DNA of 64,000 nt from Streptomyces avidinii (GTDB taxonomy: Bacteria; Actinomycetota; Actinomycetes; Streptomycetales; Streptomycetaceae), in NCBI RefSeq assembly GCF_014650695.1, contig NZ_BMVL01000018.1, positions 1-64,000 on the forward strand. Direction: 5' to 3'. A program made the position numbers and the translations under genes. Below are positions 35,559-44,088 of the stretch, piece by piece; position 1 is the stretch's first letter, and every line of letters starts with the position of its first letter. The notes under the pieces were generated by a model. That model worked only from the letters and a program-made list of their open reading frames with translations, had not been told where the DNA came from and made no database searches.

Positions 35559-36722
35559 TTACCAGGGGCTGTGCTTGACCACCACATCGATCGCCCGGTC
35601 GATCTCCGCCTCGGTCAGGTCGGCGCGCGAGGTGAGCCGGATGCGGGAGAACCGGTCGGGTACCGACGGCGGGCGGAAGCACGCCACCTTGAGGCCGTCG
35701 TCCAGGCAGTCCTGTGCCCACTGCGCGGTCAGCGCCGCGGAGGGCCCGCGTACGGACACCACCGCGGCCTGCGCCTCGGTCACCGGCAGTCCGGCGGCCG
35801 CCAGGCGTTCGGCGAGGGCCACCGCCACGGCGCGGGTCCGGGCCGGACGGTCCGGCTCGGCGCGCAGGACCCGCAGCGCCGCCAGGGCGCCGGCGGCGGA
35901 GGCGGGGGCGAGCCCGGTGTCGAACAGGAAGCTCCGGGCCATGTTCATGACGTGGTCGATCACCCGGCGGGGGCCGATCACCGCGCCGCCCTGGGCGCCC
36001 AGGGACTTCGACAGGGTGATGGTGGTGACGACGTCGGGAAGGCCGGCCAGCCCGGCGGCGGCGACCGCGCCCTCGCCCCGCTCGCCGATGACACCGAACC
36101 CGTGCGCGTCGTCGACGAGCAGGCCCGCGCCGTGGCGGCGGCAGGCGTCGAGGACGGCCCCGAGGTCGACGAGGTCGCCGTCGACCGAGAACACCGACTC
36201 GGTCACCGCCACTGCGCGCTGCTGTTCCCGTGCGGCGAGCACCCGCTCCAGTGCCTGCGGATCGGCGTGCTCGACGTCGACCACGTCCGCGCCCGACAGC
36301 CGGTAGCCGTCGATCAGGGAGGCGTGGTTGAACGCGTCGGAGGCGATCAGCGTGCCGGGGCGGGCCACTACGGTCACCGCGCCGAGGTTGGCCAGGTAAC
36401 CGGAGGAGAAGACCAGTGCGGCCTCCGCCCCGCTGAACTCGGCCAGTTCGCGCTCCAGCTCGGCGTGCACCTCGGTGGTGCCGGTCGCCAGGCGGGAGCC
36501 GGTCGATCCCGCGCCCCAGGTCAGTGACGCGTCGGCCACCGCGCGGACCACGTCGGGGTGGCGGGTGAGGCCGAGGTAGTCGTTGCCGCCGAAATCGATC
36601 ACGTTCGGCCGGGGGCCGCGGACCTGGATCCGGCGGGTGAGGCCCGCCCGGTCCCGGCGCCGCGTGCTGTCGTCGATCCACGCGAACACGTCGTGCGGAT
36701 CGCTCTTTCGCTCTGCTGCCAT
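35559..36722 (-). CDS. BioF-like alpha-oxoamine synthase (8-amino-7-oxononanoate synthase family)
   Basis: The product has 387 residues. Family landmarks are IDFGGNDYLGLTRHPDV near 42, GAGSTGSRLATGTTEVH near 70, FNHASLIDGYRLSGA near 131, DDAHGFGVIGERG near 207, and the PLP lysine in ITLSKSLGAQGGA at Lys239. These enzymes condense an acyl thioester with an amino acid, losing CO2. BioF uses pimeloyl thioester and L-alanine in biotin synthesis. GGAG precedes the ATG, and the gene starts 15 bp after the ketosynthase stop. No bioB or bioD is present, so it may be a dedicated copy for a biotin-like metabolite or a pathway bypass rather than the housekeeping enzyme. Confidence 0.88.
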   Translation of the reverse strand: MAAERKSDPHDVFAWIDDSTRRRDRAGLTRRIQVRGPRPNVIDFGGNDYLGLTRHPDVVRAVADASLTWGAGSTGSRLATGTTEVHAELERELAEFSGAEAALVFSSGYLANLGAVTVVARPGTLIASDAFNHASLIDGYRLSGADVVDVEHADPQALERVLAAREQQRAVAVTESVFSVDGDLVDLGAVLDACRRHGAGLLVDDAHGFGVIGERGEGAVAAAGLAGLPDVVTTITLSKSLGAQGGAVIGPRRVIDHVMNMARSFLFDTGLAPASAAGALAALRVLRAEPDRPARTRAVAVALAERLAAAGLPVTEAQAAVVSVRGPSAALTAQWAQDCLDDGLKVACFRPPSVPDRFSRIRLTSRADLTEAEIDRAIDVVVKHSPW

Positions 36723-36737
36723 CGCTTCGCTCCGAAC

Positions 36738-37922
36738 CTATCCGGCGGGGCCGAGGACCAGGACGCCGTTGTGGCCGCCGAATCCGAAGGACTGGGTGAG
36801 GGCCGGCCCGGGCTGCCAGGTGCGGCCCTCGCCGGTGACCACGTCCACGGCGAGCGCCGGGTCGACGGTGGTGAGGCCGATGGTCGGCGGGATCCGTCCG
36901 TGCCGCATGGACAGCAGCACCGCGACGGCCTCCAGCGCACCGCCGGCGCCGAACGCGTGGCCGGTCGCCCCCTTGGTGGAAGTCACCGGCGGGCACTCGT
37001 CGAACACCGACAGGATGGCTCTGGTCTCCGCCTCGTCGTTGCGCAGGGTGCCCGTGCCGTGTGCGTTGATCTGCCGTACGTCCTGGGGGCGCACGCCCGC
37101 GTCCTCCAGGGCGAGGCGGATGCACCGGGCGGCGTCGCCGCCGCCGGGGGCGGGCATGGTGATGTCGTGGGCATCGGCCGTGCTGGCCGAGCCGAGGATC
37201 TCGCCGTGGATGGTGGCGCCGCGGGCCACCGCCGTGTCCCAGTCCTCCAGCACGAGCACCGCGGCGCCCTCGGCGATGGCGAAGCCGTCGCGTTCCGCGT
37301 CGAAGGGCCGGGTGCGGCCGGTGGAGGACAGGGCCCGCATGTTGGTGAACCCGGCGACAATGGTGGGCGTGATGGCGGCCTCGGTGCCTCCGGCGAGCAT
37401 CCGGTCGCAGGTGCCGTCGGCGATCATCCGTGCGGCGTGCCCGATGGCGTGGGTGGCCGCGGCGCAGGCGGTCTCCAGGCTCTCGCACGGGCCCCGCCAG
37501 CCCTGGCGCATGGCGACCGTCGCCGCGGCGGCGTTGGCCATCATCATGGGCACGAGGAACGGGGAGACCCGCCGCCCGCCGCGCTCGTGGTGGATGACGC
37601 TCTGCCGTTCGAAGGTGCTGACGCCGGCGAGGGCCGTGGCGACGACGACCCCGCTGCGTTCGGCGTCGACCTCGGTGAGGCCTGCGTCGCGGTGGGCCAT
37701 GTCGGCGGCCGCGACGGCGAACTGGGTGAACCGGTCGGTGTGCCGGGCCTCCCGGAGCTCCATCCAGGGCGACGGATCCCACTCCGCCAGTTCCCGGTGT
37801 CCGTCCGGGGGCGCCCGGAAGAGGCCTTCCCAGAAGGCTTCCGCCCCCGTGCCGCAGGCACTCACGACACCGATTCCGGTGACCGCGACGCGGCGTCCCC
37901 CGCTGCCCTTGCCGTTCATCAC
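36738..37922 (-). CDS. Beta-ketoacyl-ACP synthase (FabF-like)
   Basis: The product has 394 residues. The catalytic Cys is in LETACAAATHAIGHA near 150, with catalytic histidines in NAHGTGTLRND near 290 and TKGATGHAFGAGGALE near 325; the C-terminal SFGFGGHNGVLVLG is normal. It is a complete elongating ketosynthase, not a chain-length factor. The GTG start overlaps the ACP stop (GTGA). Together with the ACP and BioF-like enzyme it could extend a ligase-loaded starter before oxoamine formation. Standard fatty-acid metabolism is less likely given the neighbours. Confidence 0.9.
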   Translation of the reverse strand: MMNGKGSGGRRVAVTGIGVVSACGTGAEAFWEGLFRAPPDGHRELAEWDPSPWMELREARHTDRFTQFAVAAADMAHRDAGLTEVDAERSGVVVATALAGVSTFERQSVIHHERGGRRVSPFLVPMMMANAAAATVAMRQGWRGPCESLETACAAATHAIGHAARMIADGTCDRMLAGGTEAAITPTIVAGFTNMRALSSTGRTRPFDAERDGFAIAEGAAVLVLEDWDTAVARGATIHGEILGSASTADAHDITMPAPGGGDAARCIRLALEDAGVRPQDVRQINAHGTGTLRNDEAETRAILSVFDECPPVTSTKGATGHAFGAGGALEAVAVLLSMRHGRIPPTIGLTTVDPALAVDVVTGEGRTWQPGPALTQSFGFGGHNGVLVLGPAG

Positions 37923-38161
37923 GCGACCAGCGAGAGGATCAGTCGGTGCAGGTCGTCGACGGTCCGGATCTCCTCCACGGACTCGTCGGGCACCGAGATG
38001 CCGAACTCTTCCTCGATGGCCATGACCAGCTCCACTTGGATGAGACTGCTGGCTCCGAGGTCCTCGGACAGGCTCGCGTCCGGGGTCACGGACTCGGGCT
38101 TGACCTGCAGGACGTCCACCGTGCAGGTGGTGAGGCGGTCGAAAACGTCGTCGTTAGCCAC
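37919..38161 (-). CDS. Acyl carrier protein with altered DSL motif
   Basis: The protein has 80 residues, starting at the GTG at 38161. The pantetheine-site region reads EDLGASSLIQVELVMAIE, so the usual Asp of the DSL motif is replaced by Ser (Ser38-Ser39-Leu). Ser39 is the expected attachment residue. The acidic helix-two surface (VELVMAIEEEFG) is typical. It is coupled to the ketosynthase gene and heads the ACP-KS-BioF-ligase operon. GGGGGAGG occurs upstream at a longer than usual spacing. Confidence 0.88.
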   Translation of the reverse strand: MANDDVFDRLTTCTVDVLQVKPESVTPDASLSEDLGASSLIQVELVMAIEEEFGISVPDESVEEIRTVDDLHRLILSLVA

Positions 38162-38263
38162 GGGTGGCCAACCTCCCCCAAAATGAAATGAATTGTTTGT
38201 GTTTCATACTGTTCCGGCTCCCGATCGGCCGTGTCGACGCCGGAAGGCCGGGAGTCTTCGAGG

Positions 38264-39493
38264 TCATACCTCGCGCACGGGCTCCGGCAGCGCGCCGACG
38301 GGCGCGTGCCCGGCCCGGTCCCTGTGCCCCGCGCGGACCCTCGGCAGGACGACGAGGGCCAGGGCGATCAGCTCCAGACACGCGCCCGCCCAGGCCAGGG
38401 CGGCCGGCGAGAGCCGGTCGAGCACGGCGCCGCCGACCGCGCCGCCCAGGGCCACGCCGAGGTACGACGCGGAACTGTTGACGGAAATGGCCACGCTCGG
38501 CGCCGTCGGCGCCAGGTCGAGCACGCGGTGGATGGCGGTGGGCGGTTCGGCCCAGTAGAGCGTGCCCCAGGCGACGGTCACCGCGAGGAACACCAGCCCC
38601 ACGACCGTCGATCCGGAGGCGAACCAGCTCGCGAGCACGGCCAGCAGCACCATGGACACCACCACGCCCGACACCGCACCGGTGAAGGTGCGTTCGGCCC
38701 CGATGCGGTCGCTGAGCCGGCCGCCGACCGCATTGCCGAAGGCACCCGCCACACCGAACACCAGCAGGACGATGCTCACCATCGCGTCGTCCATGCCCGT
38801 CGTGGCTCGGGTGAAGGCGGCCAGGTAGGTGAAGACGGTGAAACAGCCCGCCACCGCGAACAGGTTGGCCAGGACGGACAGCAGGACCGGACGCTGCGCA
38901 CCGATCCGCAGCCGGTCGCGCATGCTGATCACCGGCGGCTGCGGCACGGCGGGAAGCACCAGGAACAGCCCGATGAACACGGGCACGGCCAGCACCACGA
39001 CCAGCGCCAAGGTGAGGCGCCAGCTGCCGAGTTGCCCGACCAGCGTACCTCCGGGCACCCCGAACGCGGTGGCCACGGTGAGCCCGCCGATGATCAGGGA
39101 GACCGCGCGGCCCCGGTACCGCTCCCCCGCGAGCGCGGTCGCGGTGGCCGCGGCCGTGTTCATGTAGAGGGCGGCGCTGATCCCGGCCAGGATCCGGGCC
39201 GCCATCAGTACCCCGTAGGTCGGCGCGAGGGCGCCCAGCACGTTGGCGAGCAGGAAGGCCAGCATCGAGCCGCGCAGCATGACCCGCCGGGACAGGCCGG
39301 CGGTCAGGGTCATCAGCACCGGGGCGCTGATCGCGTAGCTCAGGGCGAAGGCCGTGACGAGCTGTCCGGCCACCGGTTCGGACACGTCCAGTTCCCCGGC
39401 GATACGCGGAAGAATCCCACTGATGACAAAGCCGTCGGTGCCGACGGCAAAGGAGCCGATGGCGAGAAGCGCCAGAATCACCTTGTGGGGCAT
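38264..39493 (-). CDS. MFS transporter (DHA1, chloramphenicol/arabinose-efflux type)
   Basis: This is a 409-residue membrane protein with about 12 transmembrane helices. The N-terminal FAVGTDGFVISGILPRIA is characteristic of the DHA1 Cmr/AraJ-like drug exporters, and GLSRRVMLRG forms the cytosolic loop 2-3. GGGAGG sits five bases before the ATG. It lies 102 bp upstream of the ACP gene on the same strand and may share its transcript. It probably exports a product of this region, either a biotin analogue or stravidin. Confidence 0.88.
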   Translation of the reverse strand: MPHKVILALLAIGSFAVGTDGFVISGILPRIAGELDVSEPVAGQLVTAFALSYAISAPVLMTLTAGLSRRVMLRGSMLAFLLANVLGALAPTYGVLMAARILAGISAALYMNTAAATATALAGERYRGRAVSLIIGGLTVATAFGVPGGTLVGQLGSWRLTLALVVVLAVPVFIGLFLVLPAVPQPPVISMRDRLRIGAQRPVLLSVLANLFAVAGCFTVFTYLAAFTRATTGMDDAMVSIVLLVFGVAGAFGNAVGGRLSDRIGAERTFTGAVSGVVVSMVLLAVLASWFASGSTVVGLVFLAVTVAWGTLYWAEPPTAIHRVLDLAPTAPSVAISVNSSASYLGVALGGAVGGAVLDRLSPAALAWAGACLELIALALVVLPRVRAGHRDRAGHAPVGALPEPVREV

Positions 39494-39865
39494 GACGCCT
39501 CCCGGGGACCCTGCGCGGGATCACGCATGTCAGGATCGTGAATTTTCCCAGCTCCCCTTTCAGGTCGAGCCGGTCTCGTGAACCGGCTTTACGAACGGGG
39601 TTGTTCGGATCAACGTACCAGCAATCAAGTCACGACAATAACGGCATTAACGTGAGGGCGATCACCTTGATCAATGGCCAGAAATCACCGCTATACCGAC
39701 CGAGTCGATCAGGAAGGGAAGTCGATTTCAAGTCAAACCCCACTCCCCCGAAGTAGATGTGGCTTGAATGCATCGGGTCGGTCGTTATATTCGGACCGCT
39801 TTGTCGGCGCCTGATTCCGGCGAAGCGTCTCCAAGAGGACGAACCGTCAGGAGGATTCGGATCCC
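39494..39865. promoter_or_regulatory. Divergent control region between MFS and bioA genes
   Basis: These 372 bases hold no gene. A good promoter for bioA is TTGAAT (39764-39769), a 16-base spacer and TATATT (39786-39791). A 12-mer TATACCGACCGA (39692-39703) recurs with one mismatch on the other strand at 39778-39789 (TATAACGACCGA), overlapping the -10 box. These look like paired repressor sites. AGCCGGT (39568-39574) and ACCGGCT (39582-39588) form a 7-bp inverted repeat, and CGAAC/GTTCG (39592-39607) another. AGGAGG (39849-39854) is the bioA ribosome site. Confidence 0.6.
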
Positions 39866-41182
39866 ATGTCTTCAGCCATGCCGCCGCCCCTGGACCCCGA
39901 GCAACTCGTCGCCCTCGACCGGGCCCACGTATGGCATCCCTACGCCCCCATGCCGGGGCGCACCGACCCGGTGGTGGTCGAGTCCGCCTCGGGCGTCCGG
40001 CTGCGCCTCGCGCGGCCCGCCGAGGGCGCCGACGAGCTCATCGACGGCATGTCCTCGTGGTGGGCGGCCGTCCACGGCTACGGGCACCCGGTGCTGGACG
40101 AGGCGGTGCGCGACCAGCTCGGCAGGATGAGCCACGTGATGTTCGGCGGCATCACCCACGAGCCCGCCGTACGGCTGGCCGCGAAGCTCGTCGAGATCAC
40201 CCCCGACCCGCTCCGGCACGTATTCCTGTCCGACTCCGGATCGGTCTCCGTCGAGGTCGCGGTCAAGATGTGCCTGCAGTACTGGCGCTCCCTCGGCCGC
40301 CCGGCGAAGCGCCGCCTGCTGACCTGGCGGGGCGGCTACCACGGAGACACCTTCCAGACGATGGCCGTGTGCGACCCGGACGGCGGGATGCACAGCGCCT
40401 GGGCGGGCCTGCTGCCGGACCAGGTGTTCGCGGACCGCCCGCCGGCCGGCTTCGACGCCGGTGTGGACCAGGAGTACGCCGCCCACCTGGCCGATCTCCT
40501 GGAACGGCACGCGCACGAGCTGGCCGCCGTGATCGTGGAGCCGGTGGTGCAGGGCACGGGCGGGATGCGCTTCCACTCCCCCGGCTACCTGCGGCTGCTG
40601 CGCGAGCTCGCCGACGCACACGACGTGCTGCTGATCTTCGACGAGGTGGCGACCGGATTCGGCCGCACCGGCGCGCTGTTCGCCGCCGACCACGCCGGCG
40701 TCACCCCCGACGTCATGTGCCTGGGCAAATCCCTGACCGGCGGGTACCTGTCCATGGCCGCCACGCTCTGCACCCCCCGGATCGCCGACGGCATCTCGCG
40801 CGGCGAGCTTCCCGTCCTCGCGCACGGACCGACCTTCATGGGCAACCCGCTGGCCGCCGCCGTGGCCAACGCCTCCATCGAGCTGCTGATCCGGGGCGAC
40901 TGGCGCACACAGGTCAAGCGGATCGAGGCGGAGCTGCGGACGAATCTGGAGCCGGCCCGGGCGCTGCCCGGCGTGGTCGACGTCCGGGTGCTCGGCGCCA
41001 TCGGCGTGGTCCAGCTCGACCACGACGTGGACGTGGCCGCGGCCTCCCGGGCCGCGATGCGCGCGGGCGTGTGGCTGCGCCCCTACCGCGACATGGTCTA
41101 CTCCATGCCCCCGTTCATCACGGGTGACGAGGATCTGGCCCGGATCGCGGGCGGTGTCCTGGCGGCCGTGGAGGCGGGCTGA
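39866..41182 (+). CDS. bioA: Adenosylmethionine-8-amino-7-oxononanoate aminotransferase (BioA)
   Basis: The product has 438 residues, close to the usual 425-450. BioA-specific features include HVWHPYAPM (the tyrosine equivalent to E. coli Tyr17), [16 protein letters not shown] with the paired tryptophans, [24 protein letters not shown], the PLP lysine in [13 protein letters not shown] at Lys288, and [17 protein letters not shown] with the substrate-carboxylate arginine. The reaction makes 7,8-diaminopelargonate using SAM as amino donor. Amiclenomycin is a known BioA inactivator. This copy, without bioB/bioD and next to the warhead operon, may be a tolerant target copy. Active-site residues I can name are conserved, so any tolerance is not visible. 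Confidence 0.9.
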   Translation: MSSAMPPPLDPEQLVALDRAHVWHPYAPMPGRTDPVVVESASGVRLRLARPAEGADELIDGMSSWWAAVHGYGHPVLDEAVRDQLGRMSHVMFGGITHEPAVRLAAKLVEITPDPLRHVFLSDSGSVSVEVAVKMCLQYWRSLGRPAKRRLLTWRGGYHGDTFQTMAVCDPDGGMHSAWAGLLPDQVFADRPPAGFDAGVDQEYAAHLADLLERHAHELAAVIVEPVVQGTGGMRFHSPGYLRLLRELADAHDVLLIFDEVATGFGRTGALFAADHAGVTPDVMCLGKSLTGGYLSMAATLCTPRIADGISRGELPVLAHGPTFMGNPLAAAVANASIELLIRGDWRTQVKRIEAELRTNLEPARALPGVVDVRVLGAIGVVQLDHDVDVAAASRAAMRAGVWLRPYRDMVYSMPPFITGDEDLARIAGGVLAAVEAG

Positions 41183-41590
41183 CACGACCTCAGTACTGAA
41201 TACAGCATTCCGTTCTGATGCCCCGCCAACTGACTCGAGTAACAACTCATCGCGTTACCACAGGTCGCAAGTGGGTTGAGTCACACGGGGGTGCGTATTC
41301 GGCCCGGCATGGCTAGCATCGAACGCTGGAACGGCCTTCTCGGACCGGCGCACCGACCACACGACCAGTCCGTGCTCCCGGGAAGATCCGAGCTGTGACA
41401 GACATTACGGGGGCCAGAAGATGTCAGTTTCATCCGCATAGCCATGCTCATCCGCCTGAGCATGCCGACGTGCGCTCAATTCAGCGCCATCGATTCACAT
41501 CACCGATGAATCACCACCGATAGAAGAGTCGGTCAGCCGGATCACTGTGCCCAAAAGGCCGTTCCGGCCATCAAGGAGCTCGACCACATC
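41183..41590 (+). promoter_or_regulatory. Long leader of the amiclenomycin operon
   Basis: No gene is supported in these 408 bases. A -10-like GGCTAGCAT lies at 41311-41319. A possible leader peptide ORF (ATG 41421 to TAG 41441, MSVSSA) follows a GGGGG run. It is followed at once by a hairpin, CATGCTCA (41443-41450) with TGAGCATG (41457-41464). GGAACGGCCTT (41328-41338) is exactly complementary to AAGGCCGTTCC (41555-41565), which ends eight bases before the AAGGAG ribosome site at 41573. The RNA could fold so as to modulate initiation. All roles are inferred. Confidence 0.45.
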
Positions 41591-43615
41591 GTGATAGACC
41601 TGCGGATCCTTCTCGTAGACAACTATGACTCCTACACGTGGAACCTCTTCCAGCTGATCTGGAAGGTTGCAGGCGTGCCTCCCGTCGTCGTTCGGAACGA
41701 CGAGGCGACGGCGGACGAACTGCTGAGACAGGACTTCACCCACGTAGTGATCTCCCCCGGCCCGGGCACCGCGGCCAGGGACGAGGACTTCGGGCTCTGC
41801 CGGGCCCTGCTGGAACAGGCGACCGTGCCCGTCCTCGGCGTCTGCCTCGGCCACCAGGGCCTGGCGCTGGCCTTCGGCGGCGACGTCCGGCACGCGCCGG
41901 AGATCGTGCACGGGCAGACCAGCGCGATCACCCATACCGGAACCGGTGTCTTCGCCGGCATCCCGCAGGGCTTCCGGGCCGTGCGCTACCACTCCCTCGC
42001 CGTCACCGAACCGCTGCCGGCCGACCTCGTCGCGACGGCCTGGTCCGAGGGCGGTCTGCTGATGGGGCTTCAGCACCGCGAACGACCGCTGCACGGAGTG
42101 CAGTTCCACCCCGAGTCGGTGGACAGCGAGTACGGCGAGGAGATCATCGCCAACTTCCTCGGCATCGCGCCCGCGCTCCGCCGGAGCGAACTCGACGTCG
42201 AGCTCGACACCGAAGGCCTGTTCCTGCGCGCCTTCGCCGAGAGCCCGTACAGCTTCTGGCTCGACAGCTCGCGCACGGCCTACGGGATGGGCCGCTACAG
42301 CTACCTCGGCGCCTGCGCCGGGGACGGACTGGAGGTGCTCCGCGCCTACGCGGGCGCCGGCATCGTCGAACGCGAGACCCACGAGGCCATGGAACGCCTC
42401 TCCGGCACGGTCTTCGAGCACCTGCGGGCGGGGCTCGCGACCACCCCCGTGGCGGCCGGCGCCTCGCCCGTGCCGTTCGCGGGAGGCTACCTCGGCTACC
42501 TCGGCTACGGCGTCAAGGGGAGCGTCGGCATCGGCCGTCCGGGCAGCGGCGAGCGGCCGGACGCGGAGCTGCTGCGCGTCGACCGCTTCGTGGCCTACGA
42601 CCACGAGGCCGACCGGCGCTACCTGATCACGGTGGGCCTCTCCGCCGAGGAGCACGACGCCTGGTGCGAGGAGGTACGCGCGCTCGCGCGGCGCCCCCTG
42701 GTGCCGCGCCCCCGGCGGGAGACCGCACCGGCCGTGCTGGAGCCCGGCGTCGACCGGGAGACGTACCTGAAGCACTTCGACACCGTGCAGCAGTGGCTGC
42801 GGGACGGCGACTCGTACGAGGCCTGCTACACGTACCAGATCAGCGGTACCAGCGAGGCCGACCCCCTGGAGACCTACCTGCGGCTGCGGGCGACCAATCC
42901 GGCCCCCTACGCCGCGTACGTGCGCCTCGGCGAGCGCTCGCTCCTGAGCTCCTCGCCGGAGCGGTTCATCACGGTGGCGGGCAACGGCGAGGTCGAGGCG
43001 AAGCCGATCAAGGGCACCGCTCCGCGGCACGCCGACCCGGTGGCCGACGAGGCCGCCCGCGCGGCCCTGGAGACCGACCGCAAGATCCGCAGCGAGAACC
43101 TGATGATCGCGGACCTGCTCCGCAACGACCTCGGCCAGGTCTGCGACACGGGCACGGTGCACGTGCCCAGGCTGATGGCGGCCGAGTCGTACGCCACCGT
43201 GCACCAGCTCGTCACCACGGTGCGCGGACGGCTGCGCGCCGACCGCGGGGCGGTCGACTGCGTGGAGGCGCTCTTCCCCGGCGGTTCGATGACCGGGGCG
43301 CCCAAGAAGCGCACGGTGGAGCTGCTGGACGAACTGGAGCCGGAGGAGCGCGGGGTGTACTCCGGCAGCCTCGGGTTCTTCGGCTTCGACGGGGCGGCGG
43401 ACCAGTCCATCGTCATCCGCACCATCGTCTGGGAGGGCAACCGCGTGCGCATCGGCGTGGGCGGGGCGCTCATCGTGCTCTCCGACGGCGAGGAGGAGTT
43501 CCAGGAGACGCGGCTCAAGGCCCGCGCGCTGCTGCGGGTCCTGGGCGTCGAGGAGCTGGACGAGGCCACATCGGGAACGGCTGCAACGGGAACGGCTGCG
43601 AGGTACCAGGGATGA
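41591..43615 (+). CDS. pabAB: 4-Amino-4-deoxychorismate synthase, PabA-PabB fusion
   Basis: The product has 674 residues. The N-terminal glutamine amidotransferase (about 1-205) has GVCLGHQG with nucleophile Cys85 and VQFHPES with the catalytic His/Glu. The chorismate-binding domain follows (about 230-660). It contains EAKPIKGTAPR at Lys474. PIKGT marks ADC synthases, whereas anthranilate synthases have PIAGT. LLRNDLGQVCDTGTV and FPGGSMTGAPKKRTVELL are standard. It makes 4-amino-4-deoxychorismate from chorismate and glutamine, the nitrogen-introducing first step toward the aminocyclohexadienyl ring. The GTG start has AAGGAG 12 bases upstream. It heads a run of 13 overlapping genes. Confidence 0.93.
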   Translation: MIDLRILLVDNYDSYTWNLFQLIWKVAGVPPVVVRNDEATADELLRQDFTHVVISPGPGTAARDEDFGLCRALLEQATVPVLGVCLGHQGLALAFGGDVRHAPEIVHGQTSAITHTGTGVFAGIPQGFRAVRYHSLAVTEPLPADLVATAWSEGGLLMGLQHRERPLHGVQFHPESVDSEYGEEIIANFLGIAPALRRSELDVELDTEGLFLRAFAESPYSFWLDSSRTAYGMGRYSYLGACAGDGLEVLRAYAGAGIVERETHEAMERLSGTVFEHLRAGLATTPVAAGASPVPFAGGYLGYLGYGVKGSVGIGRPGSGERPDAELLRVDRFVAYDHEADRRYLITVGLSAEEHDAWCEEVRALARRPLVPRPRRETAPAVLEPGVDRETYLKHFDTVQQWLRDGDSYEACYTYQISGTSEADPLETYLRLRATNPAPYAAYVRLGERSLLSSSPERFITVAGNGEVEAKPIKGTAPRHADPVADEAARAALETDRKIRSENLMIADLLRNDLGQVCDTGTVHVPRLMAAESYATVHQLVTTVRGRLRADRGAVDCVEALFPGGSMTGAPKKRTVELLDELEPEERGVYSGSLGFFGFDGAADQSIVIRTIVWEGNRVRIGVGGALIVLSDGEEEFQETRLKARALLRVLGVEELDEATSGTAATGTAARYQG

Positions 43616-44088
43616 GCACGCTCGAATTCGAGACCGGTCCGGCGAAGCCGGAGGAGGCACCGGCCGTCGCGGAGGCGGTCACGGCCCTCCTGCGGGAACT
43701 GCGCCAGGACGACAACCACACCATCCCCGGGCTGGACGGGGCCGTGGACGCGGCCATCGCCGGCCGGGACGGCACCGGAGTGCTGGTCGCGCGGGACGCA
43801 CAGGGCCGCGTGGTCGGCGTGCTGGGGTACACGACCCAGACCGCCCTGCGGCTCGCCGCCCCGTACCGGCACGTCCAGGAGCTGTGGGTGGAGCCGGCGC
43901 TGCGCTCCCGGGGCGTCGCGGCCCTGCTGCTGGAGGCCCTCGACGGGCTGTGCGCCGCCGACGGGGTCCGACGGGTCGAAGTCTGCCTGCCCGCTGAGGA
44001 GTTCCCCGCGTTCCCGCGGACCCGGGCGTTCTACGAGCGTTCCGGTTTCCGCGTCATCGGCCCGCGCGTGATCAAGGATCTGTCATGA
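43612..44088 (+). CDS. GNAT-family N-acetyltransferase
   Basis: The product has 158 residues with a GNAT fold. The beta4 strand and acetyl-CoA loop are HVQELWVEPALRSRGVAALLLEA (R-x-x-G-x-A near residues 99-104), followed by FYERSGFRVIGPRVIK at the C-terminus. The start overlaps the pabAB stop (ATGA), and its stop overlaps the deacetylase start. It probably N-acetylates an amine of the pathway, such as the ring amine or alpha-amine of a warhead intermediate, for protection or self-resistance. Acylation of the peptide N-terminus is another possibility. The substrate is inferred from neighbours only. Confidence 0.85.
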   Translation: MSTLEFETGPAKPEEAPAVAEAVTALLRELRQDDNHTIPGLDGAVDAAIAGRDGTGVLVARDAQGRVVGVLGYTTQTALRLAAPYRHVQELWVEPALRSRGVAALLLEALDGLCAADGVRRVEVCLPAEEFPAFPRTRAFYERSGFRVIGPRVIKDLS

